64,000 bases of DNA from an uncultured Pseudoflavonifractor sp. Its GTDB lineage: Bacteria; Bacillota; Clostridia; Oscillospirales; Oscillospiraceae. Positions 37,915-45,588 of this stretch are shown in pieces; positions within the stretch are counted from its first letter, which is position 1, and the number at the start of each line of letters is the position of its first letter. Under the pieces are notes generated by a model. The model was not told the origin of the DNA, ran no database searches, and saw only the letters and a program-made list of their open reading frames with translations. Location: contig CANEAY010000003.1 in the NCBI GenBank assembly GCA_947425785.1, positions 91,083 to 155,082 of the forward strand. The letters are read 5' to 3'. The position numbers and the translations under genes are program-made.

Positions 37915-38519
37915 CCCTCGCTCTTGCAGAACCGGAGGATCAGGTCTGCGGCGGCCTGGGTGCCCCGGAGGGAGGAGTTGACGCACAGGTCATAGCTCTC
38001 CGCCGCCCCCCACTTCCGGTCGGTGTGGAAGCTGTAGTAGGAGGCCCGGGCCTTGTCCACCCGGCGCATCTTCTCCTCCGCCTCCTTCTCGCTGACCCCG
38101 TCCCGGCGGCAGACCCGCCGTACCCGGGCGTCGTGGTCGGCGCAGATAAATACCCGCACCAGCCCCGGCTTCTCCCGGAGGATGTAGTCGGCACAGCGGC
38201 CCACGATGACGCAGCTCCCCTTCTCCGCCACAGAGAGCACCGCGTCCCGCTGGGCCTTGGCCGCCAGCTGCTCCACCGTGGTGCCCTGTACGCCGGTGAG
38301 CAGGTTCTGCTGTCCCATGACCAGGGAGTAGAGGAAGCTGTTGGTGGGCTTCTCGTCGTAATTTTTCAGGAACTCGTGGCTCAGCCCGCTCTCCTCGGCG
38401 GCTACCGCCAAAAGCTCCTTGTCGTAATAGGGGATGCCCAGAGCCTGGGCCACCTTCTTGCCGATCTCCCGGCCTCCGCTGCCAAATTCCCGGCCGATGG
38501 TGATGTAGATATTCTCCAT
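37911..38519 (-). CDS. cytidylate kinase-like family protein
   Basis: The P-loop is the variant GREFGSGGREIGKKVA near the N terminus, typical of the cytidylate kinase-like family (AAA_26 type). VIVGRCADYILRE and RVFICADHDARVRRV follow. 202 residues, shorter than true Cmk. The substrate is not established for this family. ATG 38519 follows AAAGGAG. It is the first gene of an operon with the KdpDE-like pair, overlapping the kinase gene, which hints at a linked role. Confidence 0.82.
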   Translation of the reverse strand: MENIYITIGREFGSGGREIGKKVAQALGIPYYDKELLAVAAEESGLSHEFLKNYDEKPTNSFLYSLVMGQQNLLTGVQGTTVEQLAAKAQRDAVLSVAEKGSCVIVGRCADYILREKPGLVRVFICADHDARVRRVCRRDGVSEKEAEEKMRRVDKARASYYSFHTDRKWGAAESYDLCVNSSLRGTQAAADLILRFCKSEG

Positions 38520-38623
38520 GTGAAAGTCTCCTTTCCCACCGGCGGCCCTCCTCATGCGGGGCCGCTCTTCACTTATATTCTACCATAAATTTCCCACTTT
38601 GTGCCATGAAAATTTATGTTCCT

Positions 38624-39475
38624 TCAGTCAAAAGCCAATCCCAGGTAAGCCTCCCGGCCAAATTCCTTCCCCAGCCTCTCGTCAAACCAGATGGCCATGC
38701 CGAACTTCCACAGCTCCCCCGCCCCCACATCTGCCGGGGCGCGTAGCTCCCACTGCTCTGCGCCCAGCGCACCGGCCAACAGGGCCGCCGCCTGGGGAAA
38801 AAGCCCCTCCGGGCACAAAAGCTCCTTGGCCACCGCCAGAGCTCCGTGCCTCTCCACGGCGGCACAGCCGGTTTGCCCCTCCAGCTCCAGCCGGTAGAGC
38901 CCGCCGCCGGAGCTTTGGGAAAACCCCTCCTGGATGGCGGTCAGCTCCCCATCCCATGCTCCATGGGGAACTCCCGTCAAAAGCTCTTCCCGGAGCTCGG
39001 CGTACTCCGCCGCCCCCACCCCTCTGACCTCCCCCCCGGCAGTGGGGGAGGTCAGAGGGACGGTCTGCCGCCGGGCGGCAAAGCACTCGCCGTACCCCGC
39101 CGAGGCAAAAAAGTTGTGGAGGGAGGGCTCCGCCGGCACGGTGCAGATGCCCGCCGCCCCCATGTCCCCGGCCCGGTCAGCGGCGTAGTCCAACAGTTTT
39201 TTTGCCCAGCCCTTCCCCCGCTGTTCCGGGTCGGTGGCCAGGGCGTAGACATAGGGCAGCAGCGCCCGCTCCCCGGCGGCGGTCACCCCCTCCATGGGCA
39301 GCAGGGCCAGCATGGACATTACCACCCCATCCTCCCGCAGTACCAGCAGCCGGTCAGGGCTTCCCCAGCGCTCAAAAAAGCCCTGGATGAACGCCTCCCC
39401 ATCCCCAAAGGCCGCCTGCCACAGCTTTATCAGCCGGGGCCACTCCTCCCGCCGGGCCACACCTGTCTCTATCAA
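38624..39475 (-). CDS. GNAT family N-acetyltransferase (two-domain)
   Basis: Acetyl-CoA-binding motif A is visible as YALATDPEQRGKGWAKKLLDYA, followed by ICTVPAEPSLHNFFASAGY. A second region (about 160-283) is less conserved, as in Eis-like two-domain enzymes. Substrate unknown. I chose TTG 39475, since the frame to its left runs back into the terminator of the preceding gene. 283 residues. The start is the least certain part. Confidence 0.8.
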   Translation of the reverse strand: MIETGVARREEWPRLIKLWQAAFGDGEAFIQGFFERWGSPDRLLVLREDGVVMSMLALLPMEGVTAAGERALLPYVYALATDPEQRGKGWAKKLLDYAADRAGDMGAAGICTVPAEPSLHNFFASAGYGECFAARRQTVPLTSPTAGGEVRGVGAAEYAELREELLTGVPHGAWDGELTAIQEGFSQSSGGGLYRLELEGQTGCAAVERHGALAVAKELLCPEGLFPQAAALLAGALGAEQWELRAPADVGAGELWKFGMAIWFDERLGKEFGREAYLGLAFD

Positions 39476-39504
39476 AAATACCGCCGCCTTTCCCAATAAA
39501 AAAC

Positions 39505-39529
39505 GGGAGCCCACAGGGGTGTGGCTCCC
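39505..39529 (-). terminator. terminator after the DUF2156 gene
   Basis: GGGAGCC / GGCTCCC arms with an inner CAC/GTG pairing; the minus strand continues GTTTTTTATT. Confidence 0.85.
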
Positions 39530-39536
39530 ATTTCCT

Positions 39537-40451
39537 TTAATTCTTCCGCACCGCCCAGTGCTTTTCCACCATCATATCGGGGTAGTAGGACTCCTTGGCC
39601 TTCCGCAGGCCCTCGATGCCCATATCCTCCTCCCGGTTCAGATAGCGCACCTGGGGGAACTTCTCCCGCACCCGGCGGGCGAACTCCCGGTTTATCATAG
39701 GATAGGCCCCCTGAAGCTCGCTGTAGGCCTTCTCAAAGTGGACGTCGAAGGTGTCGGCGCTGAGCAGGTCACCCATAGTGAAGGCCACCACCTCGCCGTA
39801 GACCCGCAGCACGCCCCCCTCCAGCTTCAGCTCCTTAAAATGCTCGGCCGCCAGCAAAAGGGCCTTGCGCTCGTTGGTCATGTCCTCCGCCTCTTCGATG
39901 CCCTCCCGCTCCCGGCTGAGGCGGTCCCACTGCGCGTCCATCTCCATACACTCCGCCAGGGCCTCTGTGGTCATATCCTCATAGACCCAGGTGGGGTTGT
40001 TGTCCTGGAACCGTGCGCAGTGGTTGCGCTTGGAGTGGAGCTTCCGCCCACCCAGATCGGCCAGCTTGTCGATGTCATAGAGGTAGTCGGAGCCGTCCCG
40101 GTCAAAGGTGATGTCAAACTGTCCGGGATAGAGCCGCTCCAGCGTCTCCACCTGCTCCGGGGTGATGCACACCAGCCGGAACTTCTCCCCCCGCTCCTTC
40201 GCGTCCTCCTCCAGGCGGGGGAGGATATCCTCCACGCTCCCCGCTCCCGCGGGCCACAGGTAGCCATAGCCCCGGCTCCCCTTCACCCGCACCACCAGAA
40301 AGCCGTCCACATCGGCAATGCGCTGGTCGTAGGCCGCGCCCCAGACCAGCAAATTGGTAAAGCTGTATTCGCATCCCCGGTAATTCCCGCCCGCCAGGCG
40401 CTCATCCACCCAGTCTTTGTCGGCGGGCCGGGGCATCTGAAAGTCTATCAT
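39537..40451 (-). CDS. DUF2156 protein (phosphatidylglycerol lysyltransferase C-terminal-like)
   Basis: A soluble 304-residue protein made of two GNAT-like halves, as in the aminoacyl-transfer domain of MprF. CEYSFTNLLVWGAAYD, LHSKRNHCARFQDNN and AYPMINREFARRV are the recognisable blocks; the last resembles the acceptor site. Without the MprF membrane domain, the substrate is unknown. The gene lies 33 nt after the DEAD-box helicase and probably shares its transcript. Confidence 0.85.
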   Translation of the reverse strand: MIDFQMPRPADKDWVDERLAGGNYRGCEYSFTNLLVWGAAYDQRIADVDGFLVVRVKGSRGYGYLWPAGAGSVEDILPRLEEDAKERGEKFRLVCITPEQVETLERLYPGQFDITFDRDGSDYLYDIDKLADLGGRKLHSKRNHCARFQDNNPTWVYEDMTTEALAECMEMDAQWDRLSREREGIEEAEDMTNERKALLLAAEHFKELKLEGGVLRVYGEVVAFTMGDLLSADTFDVHFEKAYSELQGAYPMINREFARRVREKFPQVRYLNREEDMGIEGLRKAKESYYPDMMVEKHWAVRKN

Positions 40452-40484
40452 GGGAAATTGCTGTCTCCTTTTCTCTGTCTGTGC

Positions 40485-41651
40485 TCAAAGCTCCTCCAGG
40501 GTGCCCTTCTCGTAGCGGAGCTTCTTCACCGTGTTCCGGGTCCCCTTGACGATCTCGTCCATGCGCAGATCCTCGGTGACCCCGGCCACAAAGGTGTAGG
40601 CCACCCCGTGGCGCTTGGCCCGGCCGGTGCGGCCGATGCGGTGGACATAGTACTCGTTCTCGTCGGGCACGTCGTAGTTGAACACCACGTCCACATCGTC
40701 GATGTCCAGCCCCCGGGCCGCCACGTCGGTGGCCACCAGCACCTGGAACTTCCCCTGGCGGAACCGGCCCAGGCTCTTCTCCCGGGCCGACTGCTGGATG
40801 TCCCCGTGGATGGCCTCGCACCTCACCCCCGCCATGCGCAAAAGGCCGGAGAGCCGGTCTGTCATGTTCTTGGTGTTGCAGAAGGCGATGGCCCGCTCGT
40901 ACCCCCCGTGGGTGAGCAGCTGCACCATCAGCTCCGCCTTGGCCCCCCGGTCGACTTCAATACGGTACTGGTCGATATCCGGCTTATTCTGCACGTCGGC
41001 CTGAACGGTGATCTCCACCGGGTCGCGCTGGTAGACCCAGGATATGTCCATCACTTCCCGGGAAATGGTGGCGGAGAACATACCGATGTTCTTCCGGGAC
41101 TTGATCTGATCCAAAATGCGGGTCACATCCCGGATAAAGCCCATGTCCAGCATCCGGTCGGCCTCGTCCAGCACCACCGTCTCCACGCGGTCCAGCCGCA
41201 GGGTGCGCCGCTTCATGTGATCCATGAGCCGCCCCGGCGTGGCCACCACGATCTGAGGCCCCTTCTTGAGCTGGGTGATCTGCCTTTCAATGGGCGCCCC
41301 GCCGTAGAGGCACACCACCTGCACCCCCTCCTTGAAGGCACACAGGTCCTGGAGCTCCTCCTGGATCTGGATGGCCAGCTCCCGGGTGGGAGCCAGCACC
41401 AGGCCAGTCACGTCCCGCCCCGCCGGATCGGCGTGCTCTACCATGGGGATGCCGAAGGCGAAGGTCTTGCCCGTGCCCGTGGGGGCCTTGGCGATCACGT
41501 CCTTCCACTCCATAAAGTAGGGGATAGACCCCGCCTGCACCGGCGTGGCCTGGACGTAGCCCTTCTTCTCCACCGCCTTCAAAATGGCCTCGGAGAGGCC
41601 CAGCTCATCATATCTTTTACTCTCGTTTACCTGCCGGCCGTTGATCTCCAT
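40485..41651 (-). CDS. DEAD-box ATP-dependent RNA helicase
   Basis: All helicase motifs are clear: Q motif GYVQATPVQ, I APTGTGKT, Ia PTREL, Ib TPGR, II DEAD, III SAT, V ATDVAARGLDI, and VI HRIGRTGR. The protein ends soon after motif VI (388 residues), so it lacks the RNA-binding C terminus of DbpA or CshA. A role in ribosome assembly or mRNA turnover is likely. ATG 41651 is preferred over TTG 41660, because GAAAGGG sits 10 nt before it. Confidence 0.93.
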   Translation of the reverse strand: MEINGRQVNESKRYDELGLSEAILKAVEKKGYVQATPVQAGSIPYFMEWKDVIAKAPTGTGKTFAFGIPMVEHADPAGRDVTGLVLAPTRELAIQIQEELQDLCAFKEGVQVVCLYGGAPIERQITQLKKGPQIVVATPGRLMDHMKRRTLRLDRVETVVLDEADRMLDMGFIRDVTRILDQIKSRKNIGMFSATISREVMDISWVYQRDPVEITVQADVQNKPDIDQYRIEVDRGAKAELMVQLLTHGGYERAIAFCNTKNMTDRLSGLLRMAGVRCEAIHGDIQQSAREKSLGRFRQGKFQVLVATDVAARGLDIDDVDVVFNYDVPDENEYYVHRIGRTGRAKRHGVAYTFVAGVTEDLRMDEIVKGTRNTVKKLRYEKGTLEEL

Positions 41652-41729
41652 ATGGGTCAAACCCTTTCCATTCTTATCTTGCGTTGCTTTTTAGTGTACC
41701 ATACTTCCATTTTTCACGCAAGGCCCCGC

Positions 41730-42671
41730 CTATCCCGCCAAAAACTCCGCCAGCACCGTCACCGCCGGCAGGGAGAAGATGCTCAGCAGGGTGGACAGGC
41801 TCACCAGCTGGGCGGCGTGTCCCACGTCCCGGTCATACTGCTCCGCCAGCATACTGGTCAGCCCCGCCGAAGGGGCGCCCCCCAAAATGACGGCGGCGAT
41901 GTAAAAGGCGTTGTCCAGCTTCAGGGGCAGCAGCACCACCGCGGTGATAAGGGGCATGAGGAGGAGCTTCACCGCCGCGGCGGCATAGAGCTTCTTCTCC
42001 CGGAAGGTGCGCAGCAGGTCGGCCCTCGCCATCTGGGCGCCGATGACCACCATGGCCAGGGGGGTGTTCAGGTTCCCGATATAGCGCACCCCCGCGCCGA
42101 TGGGCCCCGGCAGGGCGGTGCGGGTCAGAAAGAGGGGCAGGCCGATGGCGGTGGCCACCAGGCCGGGGCTGAAAATGACCCTGGCGGGGGAGAGGGCCTT
42201 CCTGCCCCCCATCTCCGCCACCCCGTGGGTGAAGATGGCGGCGTTAAACACCACCATGGCCACCACCCCGTAGATCATGGCCTCCTCCCCCAGCACCGCC
42301 CCCACCAGAGGCAGGCCCATAAACCCGGTATTGGCATAGATGGCCCCAAACCGGAGGGGGGCCTGGAGATCCTTCTCCTCCTTGCGGAAGAAGAGGTAGC
42401 CGGAGAGGATGTAGATCACAAAACATCCCACCATGGCCGCCGTGCCCAGGGCCAGGGTGTGGAGCTTGGCGGCGTCCCAGTCCGTCTGAAAGGAGTCGAT
42501 GATAACGCAGGGGGTGGCAAAGTAGACCAGCAGGGTGGACATCTCCCTGGTGCCCGCCTCGGTGATCTTTCCCAGCTTCCCCAGCAGATAGCCTACCGCC
42601 ATGAGGAAAAAGAGGGTGGACACCTGTCCCAGCACCACAAAAAACCGTTCCAGCACGGAAAATTTCACCAC
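41730..42671 (-). CDS. AEC family transporter (auxin efflux carrier type)
   Basis: Ten predicted spans in two five-span halves over 313 residues. The first half has GYLLGKLGKITEAGTREMSTLLVYFATPC, with the family Pro-Cys kink, and the second PLAMVVIGAQMARADL. Bacterial AEC proteins carry malate or other organic acids. The start is GTG 42671 or the adjacent GTG 42668; the ribosome site is weak for both. Confidence 0.88.
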   Translation of the reverse strand: MVKFSVLERFFVVLGQVSTLFFLMAVGYLLGKLGKITEAGTREMSTLLVYFATPCVIIDSFQTDWDAAKLHTLALGTAAMVGCFVIYILSGYLFFRKEEKDLQAPLRFGAIYANTGFMGLPLVGAVLGEEAMIYGVVAMVVFNAAIFTHGVAEMGGRKALSPARVIFSPGLVATAIGLPLFLTRTALPGPIGAGVRYIGNLNTPLAMVVIGAQMARADLLRTFREKKLYAAAAVKLLLMPLITAVVLLPLKLDNAFYIAAVILGGAPSAGLTSMLAEQYDRDVGHAAQLVSLSTLLSIFSLPAVTVLAEFLAG

Positions 42672-42749
42672 CTTTTAAAAGATCCAATGAATATACCGGG
42701 CCATTTTACCATACCAGGGAGAAAAAAGCTACAAAAATCACAAAAGTTC

Positions 42750-42794
42750 CCCCGCCGTCAAAGGCGGGGCCGCCGTCTGAAAAACGGCGGCCCC
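42750..42794 (-). terminator. tandem hairpin terminator after comM
   Basis: On the minus strand an 11-bp stem (42794-42766, core GGGGCCGCCGT) runs into a second CCCCGCC / GGCGGGG stem (42769-42750) followed by GAACTTTTG. The two share bases, so only one forms at a time. Confidence 0.7.
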
Positions 42795-42806
42795 AACAGC
42801 TCCTTT

Positions 42807-44324
42807 TCACTTTGCCAGCCAGCCGGAGGCCCGGTATTGGAGGGCCTCCGCCAAATGGACGGTCTCAATGTCCTCCGCCCCGTCCAGGTCGGCGATGGTG
42901 CGGGCCACCCGCAGCACCCGGTCATAGCTCCGGGCGGTGAGGCCCAGCCGCTCAAAGGCCCCCTTCAAAAGGGCCTGACAGCTCCCGTCCAGGGGGCACA
43001 GCGCCTCAATGTCCCCCCTTGTCATCTGGGCGTTGCAGGGGATGCCCCCCCGGCCGAAGCGCTCCGCCTGGATGGCCCTGGCTCCGTCCACCCGCTCCTT
43101 GATGACCGCCGACGGCTCCCCGGTGGGCTTGTCCGCCAGTGTCTCAAAGTCAGGGGCCTCCACCTCCACCGTCAGGTCGATGCGGTCCAGCAGGGGGCCG
43201 GAAATTTTGGCCTGGTATTTCTCCACGTCCGCCGGCCGGCACTTACAGCGGCTGCCGTGGCCGTACCAGCCGCACTTGCAGGGGTTCATGGCGCACACCA
43301 GCATGAATTGGGCGGGGAAGACCTCGCTGCCCCCGGCCCTGGTGATCTGCACCCGCCCCTCCTCCATGGGCTGGCGGAGCACCTCCAGCACGTCCTTGTG
43401 GAACTCGGGCAGCTCGTCCAGAAAGAGCACCCCGTGGTGGGCCAGGGAGATCTCACCGGGGCGAATGAGAGGGACGCCGCCCCCGGCCATGCCCATGGCG
43501 GACAGGGTGTGGTGGGGGGCGCGGAAGGGCCGCCGGGTGAGCATGGGGTGCTCCTTATCCGTCTTCCCCAGCACCGACCACACGGCGGTGGCCTCCAATG
43601 CCTCCTTTTCCGTCAGGGCGGGGAGGATGGAGGGCAGCCGCTTGGCCAGCATGGACTTGCCGGAGCCGGGCGGGCCGATCATCAGCAGGTTGTGGCCTCC
43701 CGCCGCCGCGATCTCCAGGGCTCGCTTCACATTCTCCTGGCCCTTCACGTCGGCAAAGTCCAAGGCCGCCTCCCCCTCCTCTGTGGGGATCCACGCCGGG
43801 GCGGGCGGGATGGGGGCCTCCCCCGTCAGATGCTCCACCAGCTCCTTCACGTGGCCCACCGGGTAGACCGTCACCCCCTTGGCCAGGGTGGCCTCGGGGG
43901 CGGAGTCGGCGGGGACGAAGAGGGTGGTGAGTCCCGCCGCCCTGGCCGCCAGGGCCATGGGGAGCATACCGGGCACCGGCCGCACCGCCCCGGACAGGGA
44001 CAGCTCCCCCAAAAAGGCGGCCTTTGGGTCGGGGGCGGGGAGCTGTCCGGCGGCGGAGAGGATACCCACCAAAATGGGCAGGTCGTAGACCGTGCCCCCC
44101 TTCTTGCGGTCGGCGGGGGCCAGGTTCACCGTGATGCGGGACACCGGGAAGTCAAAGCCGCAGTTCTTCACCGCCGCGCGCACCCGGTCTCTGGCCTCCT
44201 TCACCGCCGTGTCCGGCAGGCCCACGATCTCAAAGTTGGGAAGGCCCCCGGACAGGTCGCATTCCGCCAGCACCTCATAGCCCTCCACCCCGTGAAGGCC
44301 CAGAGAGCGCACCTGGGATACCAC
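42807..44324 (-). CDS. comM: YifB/ComM family Mg-chelatase-like AAA ATPase
   Basis: The N-terminal Lon-protease-like domain (SQVRSLGLHGVEGYEVLAEC, FEIVGLPDTAVKEARDRVRA) is followed by a Mg-chelatase AAA module with Walker A GPPGSGKS, Walker B VLFLDELPEF and a C-terminal helical lid. ComM is a helicase that promotes branch migration during natural transformation. The Cys-rich CKCGWYGHGSRCKC is conserved in the family. GTG 44324 is preferred, since GGGGGTGG lies 5 nt before it; GTG 44333 is the other option. 505 residues. Confidence 0.92.
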   Translation of the reverse strand: MVSQVRSLGLHGVEGYEVLAECDLSGGLPNFEIVGLPDTAVKEARDRVRAAVKNCGFDFPVSRITVNLAPADRKKGGTVYDLPILVGILSAAGQLPAPDPKAAFLGELSLSGAVRPVPGMLPMALAARAAGLTTLFVPADSAPEATLAKGVTVYPVGHVKELVEHLTGEAPIPPAPAWIPTEEGEAALDFADVKGQENVKRALEIAAAGGHNLLMIGPPGSGKSMLAKRLPSILPALTEKEALEATAVWSVLGKTDKEHPMLTRRPFRAPHHTLSAMGMAGGGVPLIRPGEISLAHHGVLFLDELPEFHKDVLEVLRQPMEEGRVQITRAGGSEVFPAQFMLVCAMNPCKCGWYGHGSRCKCRPADVEKYQAKISGPLLDRIDLTVEVEAPDFETLADKPTGEPSAVIKERVDGARAIQAERFGRGGIPCNAQMTRGDIEALCPLDGSCQALLKGAFERLGLTARSYDRVLRVARTIADLDGAEDIETVHLAEALQYRASGWLAK

Positions 44325-44407
44325 AAAAACCACCCCCGTCTTTTTTATCTATCATACCATATCCCAGAAAACTTTTCCATATTTCCTGTTTTGCCCCTCT
44401 CCACACC

Positions 44408-44435
44408 TTGCTTTTTTCTGGGATTCCGATATAAT
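44408..44435 (+). promoter_or_regulatory. ridA promoter
   Basis: TTGCTT at 44408-44413 and TATAAT at 44430-44435, spacer 16 nt. Confidence 0.78.
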
Positions 44436-44485
44436 AAGAAAGAAGCTAAAACTTCTATGCTATTACTTTAAGGAGGAACATCGAA

Positions 44486-44860
44486 ATGAACAAGACGATC
44501 GCTTCTGCCAGCGCTCCCGCCGCCGTGGGCCCCTACTGCCAGGCCAAGCTCTGCGGCAGCACCCTTTACACCTCCGGCCAGCTGGGCCTCATCCCCGCCG
44601 AGGGCAAGCTGGCCGACGGCATCGAGGGCCAGGCCCACCAGGCTCTGAAGAACCTGGGCGCCATCCTCAAGGAGGCCGGCATGGACTACTCCGATGTGGT
44701 CAAGACCACCTGCTTCCTGGCCGACATCAAGGACTTCGCCGCCTTCAACGCCATCTACGCCGAGTATTTCAAGGGCGAGGTGCCCGCCCGCTCCTGCTTC
44801 CAGGTAGCCGCCCTGCCCATGGGCGGCCTGGTGGAGGTGGAGTGCATCGCCGTAAAGTAA
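44486..44860 (+). CDS. ridA: RidA family enamine/imine deaminase
   Basis: Trimeric enzyme that clears reactive 2-aminoacrylate produced by PLP enzymes. The 124 residues contain APAAVGPYCQA, YTSGQLG, VVKTTCFLADI and PARSCFQVAALPMGGLVEVECIA. The Arg in PARS is the catalytic Arg of RidA. AAGGAGG precedes ATG 44486. The coding region is extremely GC-biased at third positions, suggesting high expression. Monocistronic with its own terminator. Confidence 0.95.
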   Translation: MNKTIASASAPAAVGPYCQAKLCGSTLYTSGQLGLIPAEGKLADGIEGQAHQALKNLGAILKEAGMDYSDVVKTTCFLADIKDFAAFNAIYAEYFKGEVPARSCFQVAALPMGGLVEVECIAVK

Positions 44861-44928
44861 GGAAACTCCTTATTTTACAAGACCTCCGGCGTTGGGGGCT
44901 CTTCCCCCGCCGCCGCTCACAGCCAAAC

Positions 44929-44966
44929 AAAAAGCCCGCCGGGAGAGCTCTCCCGGCGGGCTTTTT
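44929..44966. terminator. bidirectional terminator after ridA
   Basis: A 38-bp perfect palindrome centred at 44947/44948 with A5 and T5 ends, serving ridA and the opposing 44976 gene. Confidence 0.93.
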
Positions 44967-44975
44967 CATCATAAC

Positions 44976-45317
44976 TCACACCAGGCTGAAAAAGGCCAGG
45001 GCGGCGGCCAGGCTCACCAGAGCCACCGCCAGGGTGGCCGCCAGCTCCAGCCGGTCTGCGGCATGGCCGCGCCGGGCAGCCTGAAGAGGGGCCTCCTCAT
45101 TGGAGACCACCGGGGCCCAACGGCTCTCCTCTTCCTCCCGGGCAGCCTGAGTAAGGCTCTGCCAGGCCGCCTTCCGCTCCAGCTTCCGGCGGCAGCGGGC
45201 AAAGTCCAGTACCTCCCCGGCGGGCTTGGGCGCGGGGGCGGGGACGAAGGTGACCAGCTCCTCGCCGCCGGATACTTTCACCCGGCGCGCTTTCAGGTTG
45301 TAGTAGACTGTATCCAT
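44976..45317 (-). CDS. small single-span membrane protein behind an SOS-type promoter
   Basis: I do not recognise the family. The 113 residues begin with MDTVYYNLKARRVKVSGGEE. A charged, probably helical middle follows (ARCRRKLERKAAWQSLTQAA), and the protein ends in one hydrophobic span (about 91-112), so it should be tail-anchored with its N terminus inside. ATG 45317 follows AGAGGAGG 7 nt upstream. The promoter carries two LexA-type boxes. A DNA-damage-induced division inhibitor, functionally like YneA or SidA, is one hypothesis; there is no sequence similarity to those by eye. Confidence 0.72.
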   Translation of the reverse strand: MDTVYYNLKARRVKVSGGEELVTFVPAPAPKPAGEVLDFARCRRKLERKAAWQSLTQAAREEEESRWAPVVSNEEAPLQAARRGHAADRLELAATLAVALVSLAAALAFFSLV

Positions 45318-45416
45318 TTGGAGTACCTCCTCTGTTTGAGTGGCCCCAGTATAACAGGGAGAAAGTCCTATAAACGGGACTATCCTGTTTCATTGGTGAT
45401 TTTGCACGGGAGAAAT

Positions 45417-45465
45417 CGAACGCTTGTTCTGAAAGAAGAATACAACATTTGTTCGAGCTTGTCAA
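45417..45465 (-). promoter_or_regulatory. promoter with two LexA (SOS) boxes
   Basis: On the minus strand TTGACA (45465-45460), 17-nt spacer, TATTCT (45442-45437). Box 1, CGAACAAATGTTGT (45455-45442), fills the spacer. Box 2, AGAACAAGCGTTCG (45430-45417), covers the start site. Both fit the Gram-positive CGAAC-N4-GTTCG pattern with one or two changes. Confidence 0.7.
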
Positions 45466-45517
45466 GGGCCATTTTTGAAAAATATGGCTGGTTTTTTCAA
45501 AAAATTTGAAAAAACAG

Positions 45518-45543
45518 GGAACCTTTTTTTGGACTCTGCCGTC
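45518..45543 (+). promoter_or_regulatory. ECF-sigma type promoter of the YcdB/SLH gene
   Basis: GGAAC at 45518-45522 followed by C and T7, then CGTC at 45540-45543 in GCCGTCTAAA. The same pattern occurs at 51986-52010. Confidence 0.6.
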
Positions 45544-45588
45544 TAAAAAGGCAAATGGGCAAAATGCCCAAAAAGGGAGGAACGAACC

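Noticed and set aside
39294..44471. Very long plus-strand open frame (over 1700 codons)
   Set aside because: It runs antisense across GNAT, DUF2156, helicase, AEC and comM genes, which all have clear motifs. It is an artefact of high GC at third codon positions.
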